Source: Pseudomonas poae (GTDB taxonomy: Bacteria; Pseudomonadota; Gammaproteobacteria; Pseudomonadales; Pseudomonadaceae). From it: a stretch of 64,000 nucleotides of DNA. The notes beneath the pieces were generated by a model. That model did no database searches. It was given only the letters and a program-made list of their open reading frames with translations, and was not told the origin of the DNA. Of this stretch, positions 37,029 to 44,887 are shown piece by piece. Position 1 is the stretch's first letter, and each line of letters starts with the position of its first letter. A program made the translations under genes and the position numbers. The stretch spans positions 2,733,001 to 2,797,000 of the forward strand of contig CP110972.1 in NCBI GenBank assembly GCA_028869255.1, in the 5' to 3' direction.

Positions 37029-37543
37029 TCGCAACATAGAGAGAGCGTTGATCACGGAGATCCAGAGTTACCGCAGCTGACACGTGCGGAACGGCAGGAA
37101 AAAATTGATGAGCTAGCTGAGCCAAACATCCATCCGCGTTTAACGGAACTTCAGACGTCAATTCCAGGAGCACGCTTTTTGGAGAAACATGGTGCTCAAA
37201 CATCACTAGAGTCTCAACTTGAGCGGGTAACGACTGCTAAAAACCCTACAACCGGCGAGATCGAGACCTTCGATAGAGGGAGAGGAGCAGGAGAACCCAT
37301 ACCGCCTACTGCTGCTACGAATTCTCTTAGCCATAGAGACCAATTTAATGCGATTGAACGAGCACTTTTAATATTCAAACTCAATGGCCTAGCGGAAGCC
37401 ACAAAACCAATGGATATGGGGGGGGAAATTATTGGCGAAGGATATAAAAAAGATGGGCTAAAATATGGAAACCAGACTAAGGAGTCGTACACTTTAATAG
37501 TGACGGAAAGCCAATTACAGCCTATACAGAGTTCGAAAAATGA
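37029..37543 (+). pseudogene. Toxin B: orphan Rhs C-terminal toxin tip, no core and no start, frameshifted
   Basis: The frame opens after a TGA at 37026-37028 with no plausible start. It reads a linker LPQLTRAERQEKIDELAE, like the linker of the intact Rhs protein, then FLEKHGAQTSLESQLERV, NPTTGEIETF, LSHRDQFNAIERALLIFK and GEIIGEGYKKDGLKYG. Near 37493-37495 (TTT) a missing base shifts the end; the correct end is NSDGKPITAYTEFEK, whose TGA overlaps the ATG of immunity B. Toxin B' (39367-39789) is homologous. It is a displaced toxin module that can only be expressed after recombination onto an Rhs core. Its activity is unknown; the final GKP.TAYTE element is common in Rhs/CDI nuclease-type tips (weak memory). 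Confidence 0.65.
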
Positions 37544-37905
37544 AAAAGACGCCAAACCTCGCGATATTGCAACGTCTATTATTCACTTACAGCATAGAAA
37601 ACACCAGAAACTTAGAGCGAGAAGAAATTATAGCTTCAAAAAACATAAACAACGAAACTGAACTTTCAGAGCTTTTCGACACTTTAACCAAGTCGGAGTT
37701 TTTATCATACGGAGAAGATGAGCAAATATGGCTTATAGAAACCATCGAATACTACCTATCAATAGACGATGATTTTAAATCCGTTTTCAATCTATTCAAC
37801 ACATACTTTGAAGCCGACATAATTGACAAGAAAATATTTATGAAAGTACTGCTCAGGCGCCTCAAAAATTATAGACCCAAAGTAATGGTCAAAAACTCAA
37901 AATAA
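37540..37905 (+). CDS. Immunity B: putative immunity protein for orphan toxin B
   Basis: A 121-residue, Lys/Glu-rich protein whose ATG overlaps the corrected toxin B stop (ATGA). It is about 50 percent identical by eye to immunity B' (39797): LLFTYSIENTRNLERE versus LLFTYDIENTDDLERE, and ASKNINNETELSELFDTL versus ASKDINNEIELIELFDEL. The family is not recognised. Orphan immunity genes are often kept because they still protect against siblings carrying the toxin. Confidence 0.75.
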   Translation: MKKTPNLAILQRLLFTYSIENTRNLEREEIIASKNINNETELSELFDTLTKSEFLSYGEDEQIWLIETIEYYLSIDDDFKSVFNLFNTYFEADIIDKKIFMKVLLRRLKNYRPKVMVKNSK

Positions 37906-37959
37906 GCCATAGAAGCATTAGTACTTTCAAAAAACGCTAGGTCAACGCCGCCGAGTTTA

Positions 37960-37976
37960 GGGCTGCTGTGCAGCCC
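37960..37976. terminator. Short perfect hairpin after immunity B
   Basis: GGGCTGC (37960-37966) and GCAGCCC (37970-37976) pair around a TGT loop, in a 187-base gap without other genes. There is no T-run; it may be a terminator or the remnant of a REP-type repeat. Confidence 0.4.
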
Positions 37977-38092
37977 AGGGCACGGCAAGCCTGTTCACTA
38001 AAAAACCAGCTCACCCATCATTAATAGGTGAGTCCACATCGTAAAAATAACATGCACAATGGCTGCCATATTCATAATGGATTCCCAAACAG

Positions 38093-38395
38093 ATGAACCC
38101 TAACTATCCAGAATTACAGCAATTTCTTGCCGGATATTTCAATCAGGACTGGGTCGACGACCACAAGAGCGCAAACGAAGTAATTGACCTATTCATTTCC
38201 GAGACTTCTGCCGAAACGATGATAAAAGTACAGCTGGAACTAAACAAACTAATGTCGACCGAAAGAAACGAACAAGAACTTCAAGACTATTTATTCACCA
38301 ACATCGGATGCTATTACTATTACCCCAACGAATGGAAGTACGGCAAAACGTGGTTGAAGCATGTCGCCCTATCTTTAAAAAATGGCAAAACTTAA
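38093..38395 (+). CDS. CdiI-like contact-dependent growth inhibition immunity protein (orphan)
   Basis: A 100-residue protein starting MNPNYPELQQFLAGYFNQDW, a typical beginning of CdiI_2-family immunity proteins (PF18593, from memory), then SANEVIDLFI and a C-terminal YYYYPNEWKYGKTWLKHV. No toxin of its own lies upstream; it separates the two copies of the A/B cassette. It is probably a relic of a further toxin tip. Confidence 0.75.
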   Translation: MNPNYPELQQFLAGYFNQDWVDDHKSANEVIDLFISETSAETMIKVQLELNKLMSTERNEQELQDYLFTNIGCYYYYPNEWKYGKTWLKHVALSLKNGKT

Positions 38396-38554
38396 TATGA
38401 AAAATTTATTCGCACTGCTTCAGTGATTGCGCAAAGACAAAGCCTCAAATAAAACCCGAAGAAATTAATAAGTTCCGTGTGGTTTCGATACATCCTCGAA
38501 AGCATAATAGAAGTTAGTACCACCGGCAATTATTCCAGAAAAAATTAGACGTAA

Positions 38555-38957
38555 CTCTATACGCCCATGAGGAAAATTATGAGCCTTATTCACAATCACA
38601 GCCTTGAAGTAACCGACGCAGCACTCAAACAGCGAGCTATCGACGGCACTCACCCTGTTACCGGAGAACCCGGTCTGGTAAAGCCAAGTTCTCAATTCAA
38701 AACGTGGAAAATGCAAATGGCTGTTATTGAAGAAGCCCACCTCTAGGGAAATACGCAAGATGGCGCCTTTCACTGGAGAAGATGAATTTGGAAATCCGAT
38801 CGTCAGGATTGAACTGCAGGGATGCGGGCGCGGCTACACCCCCAATGAAAAGTTTCCGGAACAACCAAAGCTCAACGAAAACATGAATGGTGCGGTTGTG
38901 AAATTTGATCGCGAGACCAAACAATCTTACACCGCAATCCCCGTGAGCAAACGCTAA
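38555..38957 (+). pseudogene. Toxin A': second, orphan copy of toxin A, frameshifted
   Basis: The frame opens after TAA (38552-38554) and reads MRKIMSLIHNHSLEVTD, LKQRAIDGTHPVTGEPG and KPSSQFKTWKMQMAVIEEA, then stops at TAG because of one extra C at 38735-38737. In the next frame it continues TSREIRKMAPFTGEDEFG to the stop at 38957. Every block aligns with toxin A of the Rhs protein (RQRSIDGRDPITG, SSKFNSWK, KATSRVERGLPSYTG). There is no Rhs core or linker. The stop overlaps the ATG of immunity A' (TAATG). Confidence 0.65.
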
Positions 38958-39373
38958 TGTTAAAGCACCCTTTTTTAGATATACCCTACGCACCAAAGCT
39001 TCAGTACTTCCTCGGCGGATTCGATATTTACGATCGTGAAAATTCCTTGGGGGCTGCCATTGCGACGTACAATATAAATATATCAGCCGACCGAGCCCAC
39101 TTAATAAATAAATTAGTTATCGAGAGGAGCGGGGACTTAAATTACAAACACAAGAAGAGTCTGATAGACGTCTTGAGGGCTGCGTTAGATGACCACCAAT
39201 ATGACTTTTCCGAGGTACTGAGGCAGGACCCGAACTCACACTGTGCGTTACCTTGCGGATGGGAAAGCATGGATAACCCTAGAAAATTCTTCGAAGAAAT
39301 TTACACCCTTGCTAGCCTAGGATGGCGAGATGATCTGCACGAGGCCAGCCTCGAAGACCAATCAACTTGGTAA
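38957..39373 (+). CDS. Immunity A': paralogue of immunity A
   Basis: A 138-residue protein homologous to immunity A: YFLGGFDIYDRENSLG versus YFVGIFDIYDREETKG, and nearly the same C-terminus EASLEDQSTW, which is also conserved at the DNA level. It is the second member of the repeated A/B cassette. The family is not recognised. Confidence 0.75.
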   Translation: MLKHPFLDIPYAPKLQYFLGGFDIYDRENSLGAAIATYNINISADRAHLINKLVIERSGDLNYKHKKSLIDVLRAALDDHQYDFSEVLRQDPNSHCALPCGWESMDNPRKFFEEIYTLASLGWRDDLHEASLEDQSTW

Positions 39374-39789
39374 ACCAACACCGCTCCCGAAGGCGGCACT
39401 GCTTTTGTGGCGCGCGAGTTTGCTCGCATTTCTTGGAGAAACACGGTGCACAAACGACACTCGAGTCGCAGCTCGAACGATTGAATACCGCAAAGAATCC
39501 GACAACCGGAATTATTGAACGTTACACATCTGGTCCAAATACAGGGAAACCTAAATACCCGCCCGCTGCTACTCGTTATCTTACCCACAGGGATCAATTA
39601 AACTCGATATACCGGGCCCAGCTCATCTTCAGAAGAAACGGACTCGCTGCCTCATTAAAACCAATGGACACGGGAAAAGTTATTGGTGAAGGATATTCAA
39701 AAAATGAGATGAGATATAGCCAGCAACGTAAAGCAAGGGTGATATTAAACAACCAGGCTAATCCCAAAACCGCTTACACGGAGCAATGA
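39367..39789 (+). pseudogene. Toxin B': second, orphan copy of toxin B
   Basis: Homology to toxin B starts at FLEKHGAQTTLESQLERL (from 39430) and covers KNPTTGIIERY, LTHRDQLNSIYRAQLIF, MDTGKVIGEGYSKNEMRY and NPKTAYTEQ to a stop at 39789. The frame is intact here. The 60 bases before the homology overlap the immunity A' end and have no Shine-Dalgarno or linker, so it is a silent toxin tip rather than an expressed gene. Confidence 0.65.
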
Positions 39790-39796
39790 CTAAAAA

Positions 39797-40156
39797 ATGA
39801 AAAACAAACCTAGCATGTCAATAATCCGTGGACTACTGTTCACTTACGACATTGAAAATACTGACGACTTAGAGCGAGAGAGACTCATCGCATCTAAAGA
39901 CATAAACAACGAGATAGAACTTATAGAACTTTTTGACGAACTGACCAGACCAGAATTTCTATCTTACACAAAGACTGAGCAAGAGTGGTTCATCGCCTCG
40001 ATCGCACACTTCCTAGATAAAAATGATAGTTTCGATGCGATTTTCAAAACCATGGCAACTTATTTCAGCGCACCTGTAAATAATCAAAGAAAGTTCATGC
40101 AGGTACTTTTGACCAGCTTAAAGCTCTATTTCAACACGCCGAGGTCAGAAAATTAA
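39797..40156 (+). CDS. Immunity B': paralogue of immunity B
   Basis: A 119-residue protein, seven bases after toxin B', homologous to immunity B over its full length (LERERLIASKDINNEIELIE, FMQVLLTSLKLYF). It closes the second copy of the cassette. GC content is low, as in the other array genes. Confidence 0.75.
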   Translation: MKNKPSMSIIRGLLFTYDIENTDDLERERLIASKDINNEIELIELFDELTRPEFLSYTKTEQEWFIASIAHFLDKNDSFDAIFKTMATYFSAPVNNQRKFMQVLLTSLKLYFNTPRSEN

Positions 40157-40212
40157 AGAACAAACAGAGCAAACTCTATTCTCAGATAACATCAACACCT
40201 CTCTCCACCCCG

Positions 40213-40236
40213 GTGGCGAGCGGGCTTGCTCGCCAC
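40213..40236. repeat. Single REP element
   Basis: GTGGCGAGCGGGCTTGCTCG plus CCAC forms one imperfect palindrome, the GCGAGCGGGCTTGC type that also builds the REPIN at 9072. It lies between the toxin array and the convergent peptidase gene. Confidence 0.8.
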
Positions 40237-40273
40237 AAGAAGCGCACTCACAAGCTCACTCGCGCCAATCAAA

Positions 40274-41503
40274 TCACCGCGTCGAAAGCTCCATGATCAT
40301 CCGGCTCAGCAAATAAATCCGCGGCGCCACACTCTCCACCTCCGCATACTCCTCTGGCGTATGAATATTCCCGCCCACTATCCCAAACCCATCCAACGTC
40401 GGCGTGCCCACCCCGGCCGACAAGCTGGCATCCGCCGCCCCGCCGCTGCCTTCAATGGTCAGCTTTTTACCCAATTCCCCATAGATTCCCTGGGCGATTG
40501 CGACCAACTTGTCCGACTCCGGCGTCTGCGGCATCGGCGGCAGCCCACGCTGCAAGCTGGTTTTTACTTCGGTGTCTGGGATCAGTTTGTTGGCCGATAC
40601 CCGCGCCAGGTCTTTTTCGATGCGATCAAACTCTTCCGGCAACGCTGCGCGCACGTCTGCCTTGGCGGTGGCCTGGTCGGGGATGACGTTGGTGCGGTCG
40701 CCAGACTTGATCACCGTAAAGTTGATGGTGGTTTTCTTTTCTTCATCGCCCAGTTTGCCCAGTTGCAGGATCTGGTGCGCGGCTTCCATCGCGGCGTTGC
40801 GCCCCAGTTCCGGGGCGACGCCGGCGTGGGCGGCTTTGCCTTTGACTTCGACCACGGCGGTGGCGCTGCCTTTACGCCAGACCACCAGGCCATCAGCTGG
40901 ACGGCCAGGTTCGAGGTTCAGGGTCACGTCGTGGGCCTTGGCGGTTTTGCGGATCAGTTCGGAGGCGGTATCGGAGCCGGTTTCTTCGCTGGCGTCGAGC
41001 AGGAAGGTGATTTGCGCGTAGTCCTTGAAACCCTGGTTTTTCAGGACTTTGAGCGCGTAGATGCCGGCGACGATGCCGCCCTTGTCATCCATCACGCCGG
41101 GGCCATAGGCGCGGCCATCCTTGATGTGAAACGGACGTTCGGCGGCCGAGCCTTCCTTGAATACAGTGTCCATGTGGGCCATCAGCAGGATCTTGGCCTT
41201 GCCAGTGCCCTTGAGGGTGGCGATCACGTGGCTGCTGTTGGCTGCCGCATCCGCAAACCGCTCAATCGTGAAGCCAAGCTGTTTGAGTTCGTCGACGGCA
41301 ATGTCGCTGACCTGGGTCAGACCCGGCCCGTAGCCGGAGCCCGAGTCGATATTCACCAGGCGTTCGAGCAGTTTCAAAGCGTCGGCCTTGTACTGTTCGG
41401 CGTCCGCCTGAATCTGTTTATGGGGTTCGGCGCTGTAGGCCGGCATGGCGAAGGACAAGGCCAGGGTCGCGGCCAGGAGGGTACGTGGAAAGTTGAAGAG
41501 CAT
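40274..41503 (-). CDS. M20-family zinc carboxypeptidase (glutamate carboxypeptidase / CPG2-like), exported
   Basis: A 409-residue enzyme with a signal peptide (MLFNFPRTLLAATLALSFA, cleavage near YSA-EP). Metal ligands: His in LLMAHMDTVF, Asp in YGPGVMDDKGG, Glu pair in DASEETGSD and His in NIHTPEEYAEVES near the C-terminus. The dimerisation domain is KAAHAGVAPELGRNAA. ATG 41503 follows AAGGA at 7 bases. CPG2-type enzymes remove C-terminal glutamate from folates and similar conjugates; the real substrate here is unknown. Confidence 0.87.
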   Translation of the reverse strand: MLFNFPRTLLAATLALSFAMPAYSAEPHKQIQADAEQYKADALKLLERLVNIDSGSGYGPGLTQVSDIAVDELKQLGFTIERFADAAANSSHVIATLKGTGKAKILLMAHMDTVFKEGSAAERPFHIKDGRAYGPGVMDDKGGIVAGIYALKVLKNQGFKDYAQITFLLDASEETGSDTASELIRKTAKAHDVTLNLEPGRPADGLVVWRKGSATAVVEVKGKAAHAGVAPELGRNAAMEAAHQILQLGKLGDEEKKTTINFTVIKSGDRTNVIPDQATAKADVRAALPEEFDRIEKDLARVSANKLIPDTEVKTSLQRGLPPMPQTPESDKLVAIAQGIYGELGKKLTIEGSGGAADASLSAGVGTPTLDGFGIVGGNIHTPEEYAEVESVAPRIYLLSRMIMELSTR

Positions 41504-41551
41504 GAACCGATCCTTGTTTTTTGTTGAGAGGCGCCGCCACACCCTACTCCA

Positions 41552-42610
41552 CTACAGCGATCTCAACCAACTCCCCTGGACTGAACTGACCCGGTTGCGC
41601 CCGCTGCTCTTGGCCTCGTACAACGCCAGGTCAGCGTCGTTCAACCAGCTGGTGGAGTCAGCATGCCCCGCTTGATAGGGCGCCAAGCCAATGCTCAAGC
41701 TGGCACGCAATGTCGGGTCCTGGGCATAGGCCAAAGCGTTGAACCGATCGCGCAAGGCATCCATCACTTCGGTCGCACGGTTGAGCGGCATGCCCGGCAG
41801 GATCACGCAAAACTCGTCGCCGCCGTAGCGCCCGGCCAGGTCGGTGGCGCGCAGGTTCTGGCGCAGCACCTTGCTGAGCTGACGCAGGACGATATCGCCG
41901 GTGACATGCCCATAGGTGTCGTTGATGATCTTGAAGTGGTCGATATCGATCAACGCAATCGCCGCGCCCTGCTGTTCCCTACGGCAGCGCTGGAACTCGA
42001 TCTCCAGATGGTCTTTCCAGGCCCCATGGTTAAGCAGGCCGGAGAGACTGTCGGTGCGACTCAAGGCCAGCAACTCGCGTTTGTGACGGGCCAGCGTCAC
42101 CGCCTGACGGTAGCAGATCCAGCCAAGCGCAAGCGGGTACAGCATCAGGATCGGCAGACACGCGTACAGCTGGGCCTGGGTAGTGACGGCAATAAACGCG
42201 GGGGTGAATACCAGCAGCGCGGCGCCGATGCCCAGCGCCTGCGCCGCGCACCCCGCCAGCATGAATCGCGGCCCGCCGATGGCCACGTTGTTCATGGTCA
42301 TCATCGACAGCGTGGTCACGGCGGGCAGTGGATTGAAATGCATGGCACCAACCCAGAACCCGCCGCAAAACGAATCGAACAGCAGGTTGCGACGCTCGCT
42401 GCGCAGTGCGTGGGCGCTGCGCAACGAGAGTTGAAAGGCCAGGTGCGGCCAGACAAAGGCATTGATCAGCATCCAGGCCCATACCCACCAGGACGGGTTC
42501 AAGGGATACATGCCGAACACCACGCACACAAAGCCTAGCGTCAGCCCCAAGGCACGGGATTTGTACAACCGTGAAGCGAGCGGAAGTCCCTTTCCTTCTG
42601 CTGCTGACAT
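41552..42610 (-). CDS. Diguanylate cyclase with N-terminal MASE2-like membrane domain
   Basis: A 352-residue protein. Residues 15-165 contain about five hydrophobic segments resembling MASE2 (as in AdrA/DgcC). The GGDEF domain (about 185-345) has RTDSLSGLLNHGAW, the intact active site GGDEF at 263-267 and the inhibitory I-site RATD at 254-257, five residues before it. An active, product-inhibited c-di-GMP synthase is expected. It stands alone, 49 bases from the peptidase gene. Confidence 0.9.
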   Translation of the reverse strand: MSAAEGKGLPLASRLYKSRALGLTLGFVCVVFGMYPLNPSWWVWAWMLINAFVWPHLAFQLSLRSAHALRSERRNLLFDSFCGGFWVGAMHFNPLPAVTTLSMMTMNNVAIGGPRFMLAGCAAQALGIGAALLVFTPAFIAVTTQAQLYACLPILMLYPLALGWICYRQAVTLARHKRELLALSRTDSLSGLLNHGAWKDHLEIEFQRCRREQQGAAIALIDIDHFKIINDTYGHVTGDIVLRQLSKVLRQNLRATDLAGRYGGDEFCVILPGMPLNRATEVMDALRDRFNALAYAQDPTLRASLSIGLAPYQAGHADSTSWLNDADLALYEAKSSGRNRVSSVQGSWLRSL

Positions 42611-42690
42611 GGTGTGGTGAAATCCTGAGGGAATGCCTGGAGTCTATCAGGGCAGCGGCTATTCGCCACTACCGGTCATAAGCCCCCGCC

Positions 42691-43323
42691 TCAGTGCGAG
42701 AACCCTCGAGCCAGCATCAATGCTACGCCCAGCAGCAACACTGCAGTGATCCGCTGCAACCATACGCGGCGCTCAGGGTTCTCCAGCAGGTGCTTGATGC
42801 GCTGGCCGAAATAGCAATACAAGCAGCCGCTGGCAAATTGCAGCAGCAGAAAAGTCAGCCCCAGGATGGCGATATCCGCCAGCGAGCTGTGGCCCCCGGC
42901 CCCGGCAAACTGCGGGAATACGGCGCTGAACATAATGATGGTCTTGGGGTTGGAGAACCCGGTCAACAAACCCTTGCCGAACAGGCTGCGCGCGCCCTCG
43001 ACGGTAGCAACCTGATCTATCGACAGGCCGCTGCTGGTCCACTGCTTGTAGGCCAGATAAAGGATGTAGGCCACGCCGACAATCTGAATCGACTGGGTAA
43101 TCGCCTGATTACCTTTGATCAATTCCGAAAATCCCACGGCAAACACCAGGATTGAAATCAGGTAAGACACACTGGCGCCGAGCTGCGCCGGGATCGAACT
43201 GCGCAGGCCGGCCTTCAGGCCCAGGCCCAACAGCAACAGGGTCATGGGGCCGGGACTGAAGGTCATGGTGGCGCAAAACAGCAGGAAAGAAGCAAAAGAG
43301 GAGAGCGTCAATGCGCTGGTCAT
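42691..43323 (-). CDS. LysE/RhtB-family amino acid exporter
   Basis: A 210-residue, six-TM exporter: TFSPGPMTLLLLGLGLKAG is the LysE signature in TM1, and GFSNPKTIIMFSAVFPQF the conserved TM4 motif. It is divergent from a MocR-type regulator gene across 125 bases, a common arrangement in which the regulator senses an amine or amino acid and controls the exporter. Confidence 0.88.
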   Translation of the reverse strand: MTSALTLSSFASFLLFCATMTFSPGPMTLLLLGLGLKAGLRSSIPAQLGASVSYLISILVFAVGFSELIKGNQAITQSIQIVGVAYILYLAYKQWTSSGLSIDQVATVEGARSLFGKGLLTGFSNPKTIIMFSAVFPQFAGAGGHSSLADIAILGLTFLLLQFASGCLYCYFGQRIKHLLENPERRVWLQRITAVLLLGVALMLARGFSH

Positions 43324-43448
43324 GGCCTTGGACCCTGGGCTGAGAAGGCCCGCAGTCTAGGCCAGCGGCATTGCACAAGGCAGGTAAAGTCGGGCCTAAT
43401 TCGACCTGACTTTACCGGTAAAACAACCGGAAAACACAGGGAAGGTTT

Positions 43449-44870
43449 ATGTTTGTATCCGCGATTGCCTTTGTACCGGGTATGCCCAAGGTGCAGCAGA
43501 TCGTCGAGGCGTTCAGCCAGGCCATTGAAAACGGGGAATGGGCGCCCGGCAGCAAATTGCCGTCGGTACGCGAGCTGACCCAAGTGCTGGGCGTCAGCAA
43601 GTTCACCCTCAATGAAGCGCTGGACCGCCTGCGCGGGCGTCACCTGCTCACCTCCAGCCAGGGCCGCGGCTATTTCGTCGCGGTGGATATCACGCGACCG
43701 GCCTCGGCGGCGTGGGTCGACCTGCTGCCCCAGGACCTGCTCAGCGTACTGCGCCGCCCGTTGGCCACCGCCGGCGGCGACCTGCGCCCCGGCGGCGGAC
43801 ACTTGCCCGAGCACTGGCTGGACAACGAGGCGATCCGCCAAACCATGCGCAGTGTGGTGCGTGCGCCCTCATTACGGATTGCCGGGCTGGGTACGCCGGC
43901 CGGGCTGTTGCCATTGCGCCAGGCCCTGCAGCAGAAACTGCGTGCCGAAGGCCTGTCGGTCTCGGTCGAGCAGATCATCACCACCCCCAACACGGTGCAG
44001 GGCCTGGACATGCTGATGCGCCTGCTCGCAAGGCCCGGCGACACGGTCCTGCTGGACACGCCGTGTTACTTCAACTTCCACGCCAACCTGGCCTTGCACG
44101 GGGTCAAGGTGGTGACCATCGAGCGTCGCCCCGACGGTTTCGACTTCAGCGCCCTCGAACAGCTGCTGGCCGAACACCGCCCCAGCCTGTACCTGACCAC
44201 CGGCGTGCTGCACAACCCTACCGGCCACTCCTTCAGCCCCGGCCAGGCGTTTCGCCTGCTGCAACTGACCCGGCAATACCACTGCCATATCGTCGAGGAT
44301 GACCTCTACGCCGACCTGCACCCCAACCCGCCACCGCGTCTGGCCGCCCTCGCCGGACTGGACCAGGTCACCTACCTGTCGGGCTTCTCCAAAGTGCTCA
44401 GCGCCAACGCCCGCGTCAGCTACGTGGTGGCCGCACCACAACTGGCGGCCAACCTGACCAATATGAAGTTGATGAGCGGCGGCGTGACCTCGGAACTATT
44501 CGAGCAGATCGTGTACCGCATGCTCAGCGAGGGAAGCTATGCCAAACACCGCAAGCGCATGGTCCAGCGTTTGCTGGAGGCCGGTGGGCGCGTCGAGCAG
44601 TGGCTCAGGGGTTGCGGCTGTGAGCTGCCGATGGGCTTTGAAGGCGGGATGTTTATCTGGGCGCATCTGCCGGCAGGCGTCAATGGCGAACAACTGGCGC
44701 AGGCTGCGCTCAAGCAAGGCATGGTGCTGGCACCGAGCGCGCTGTTCGGCTACCACCCGGCGCACCGCGATTCGATGCGCTTCAATGTTGCCCACAGTGA
44801 TGATCCCCAGCTGCAGCAGATGTTCGAGACACTATTGCTGCAGGCCGCGGGTCAGACACGTCGCGCCTGA
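43449..44870 (+). CDS. MocR-type transcriptional regulator (GntR HTH fused to aminotransferase fold)
   Basis: A 473-residue regulator. Residues 1-75 form the GntR winged helix (ENGEWAPGSKLPSVRELTQV, LGVSKFTLNEALDRLRGRH). Residues about 110-465 form a fold-type I domain with TPNTVQGLDMLMRLLARPGD, LHNPTGHSFSP, VEDDLYADL and SGFSKVLSANARVSYV, whose Lys should hold PLP. ATG 43449 follows GGAAGG. PLP-ligand adducts act as effectors in MocR proteins. The likely target is the divergent LysE gene. Confidence 0.88.
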   Translation: MFVSAIAFVPGMPKVQQIVEAFSQAIENGEWAPGSKLPSVRELTQVLGVSKFTLNEALDRLRGRHLLTSSQGRGYFVAVDITRPASAAWVDLLPQDLLSVLRRPLATAGGDLRPGGGHLPEHWLDNEAIRQTMRSVVRAPSLRIAGLGTPAGLLPLRQALQQKLRAEGLSVSVEQIITTPNTVQGLDMLMRLLARPGDTVLLDTPCYFNFHANLALHGVKVVTIERRPDGFDFSALEQLLAEHRPSLYLTTGVLHNPTGHSFSPGQAFRLLQLTRQYHCHIVEDDLYADLHPNPPPRLAALAGLDQVTYLSGFSKVLSANARVSYVVAAPQLAANLTNMKLMSGGVTSELFEQIVYRMLSEGSYAKHRKRMVQRLLEAGGRVEQWLRGCGCELPMGFEGGMFIWAHLPAGVNGEQLAQAALKQGMVLAPSALFGYHPAHRDSMRFNVAHSDDPQLQQMFETLLLQAAGQTRRA

Positions 44871-44876
44871 CCCGCG
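44846..44876. terminator. Bidirectional hairpin between the MocR and serralysin genes
   Basis: CGCGGGTCAG (44846-44855) and CTGACCCGCG (44867-44876) form a perfect 10-bp stem with an 11-base loop. It includes the MocR stop codon and sits 12 bases from the convergent serralysin stop. Confidence 0.6.
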
Positions 44877-44887
44877 ACCGCCAGCGG

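Noticed and set aside
37179..37661. Toxin B frame continued to 37661 as a 160-residue protein
   Set aside because: After about 37493 it runs through immunity B in the wrong frame; comparison with toxin B' shows that the true end is at 37543.
40226..41527. Plus-strand frame of 433 codons opposite the M20 peptidase
   Set aside because: The minus strand encodes a complete peptidase with signal peptide and metal ligands; this frame is its shadow.
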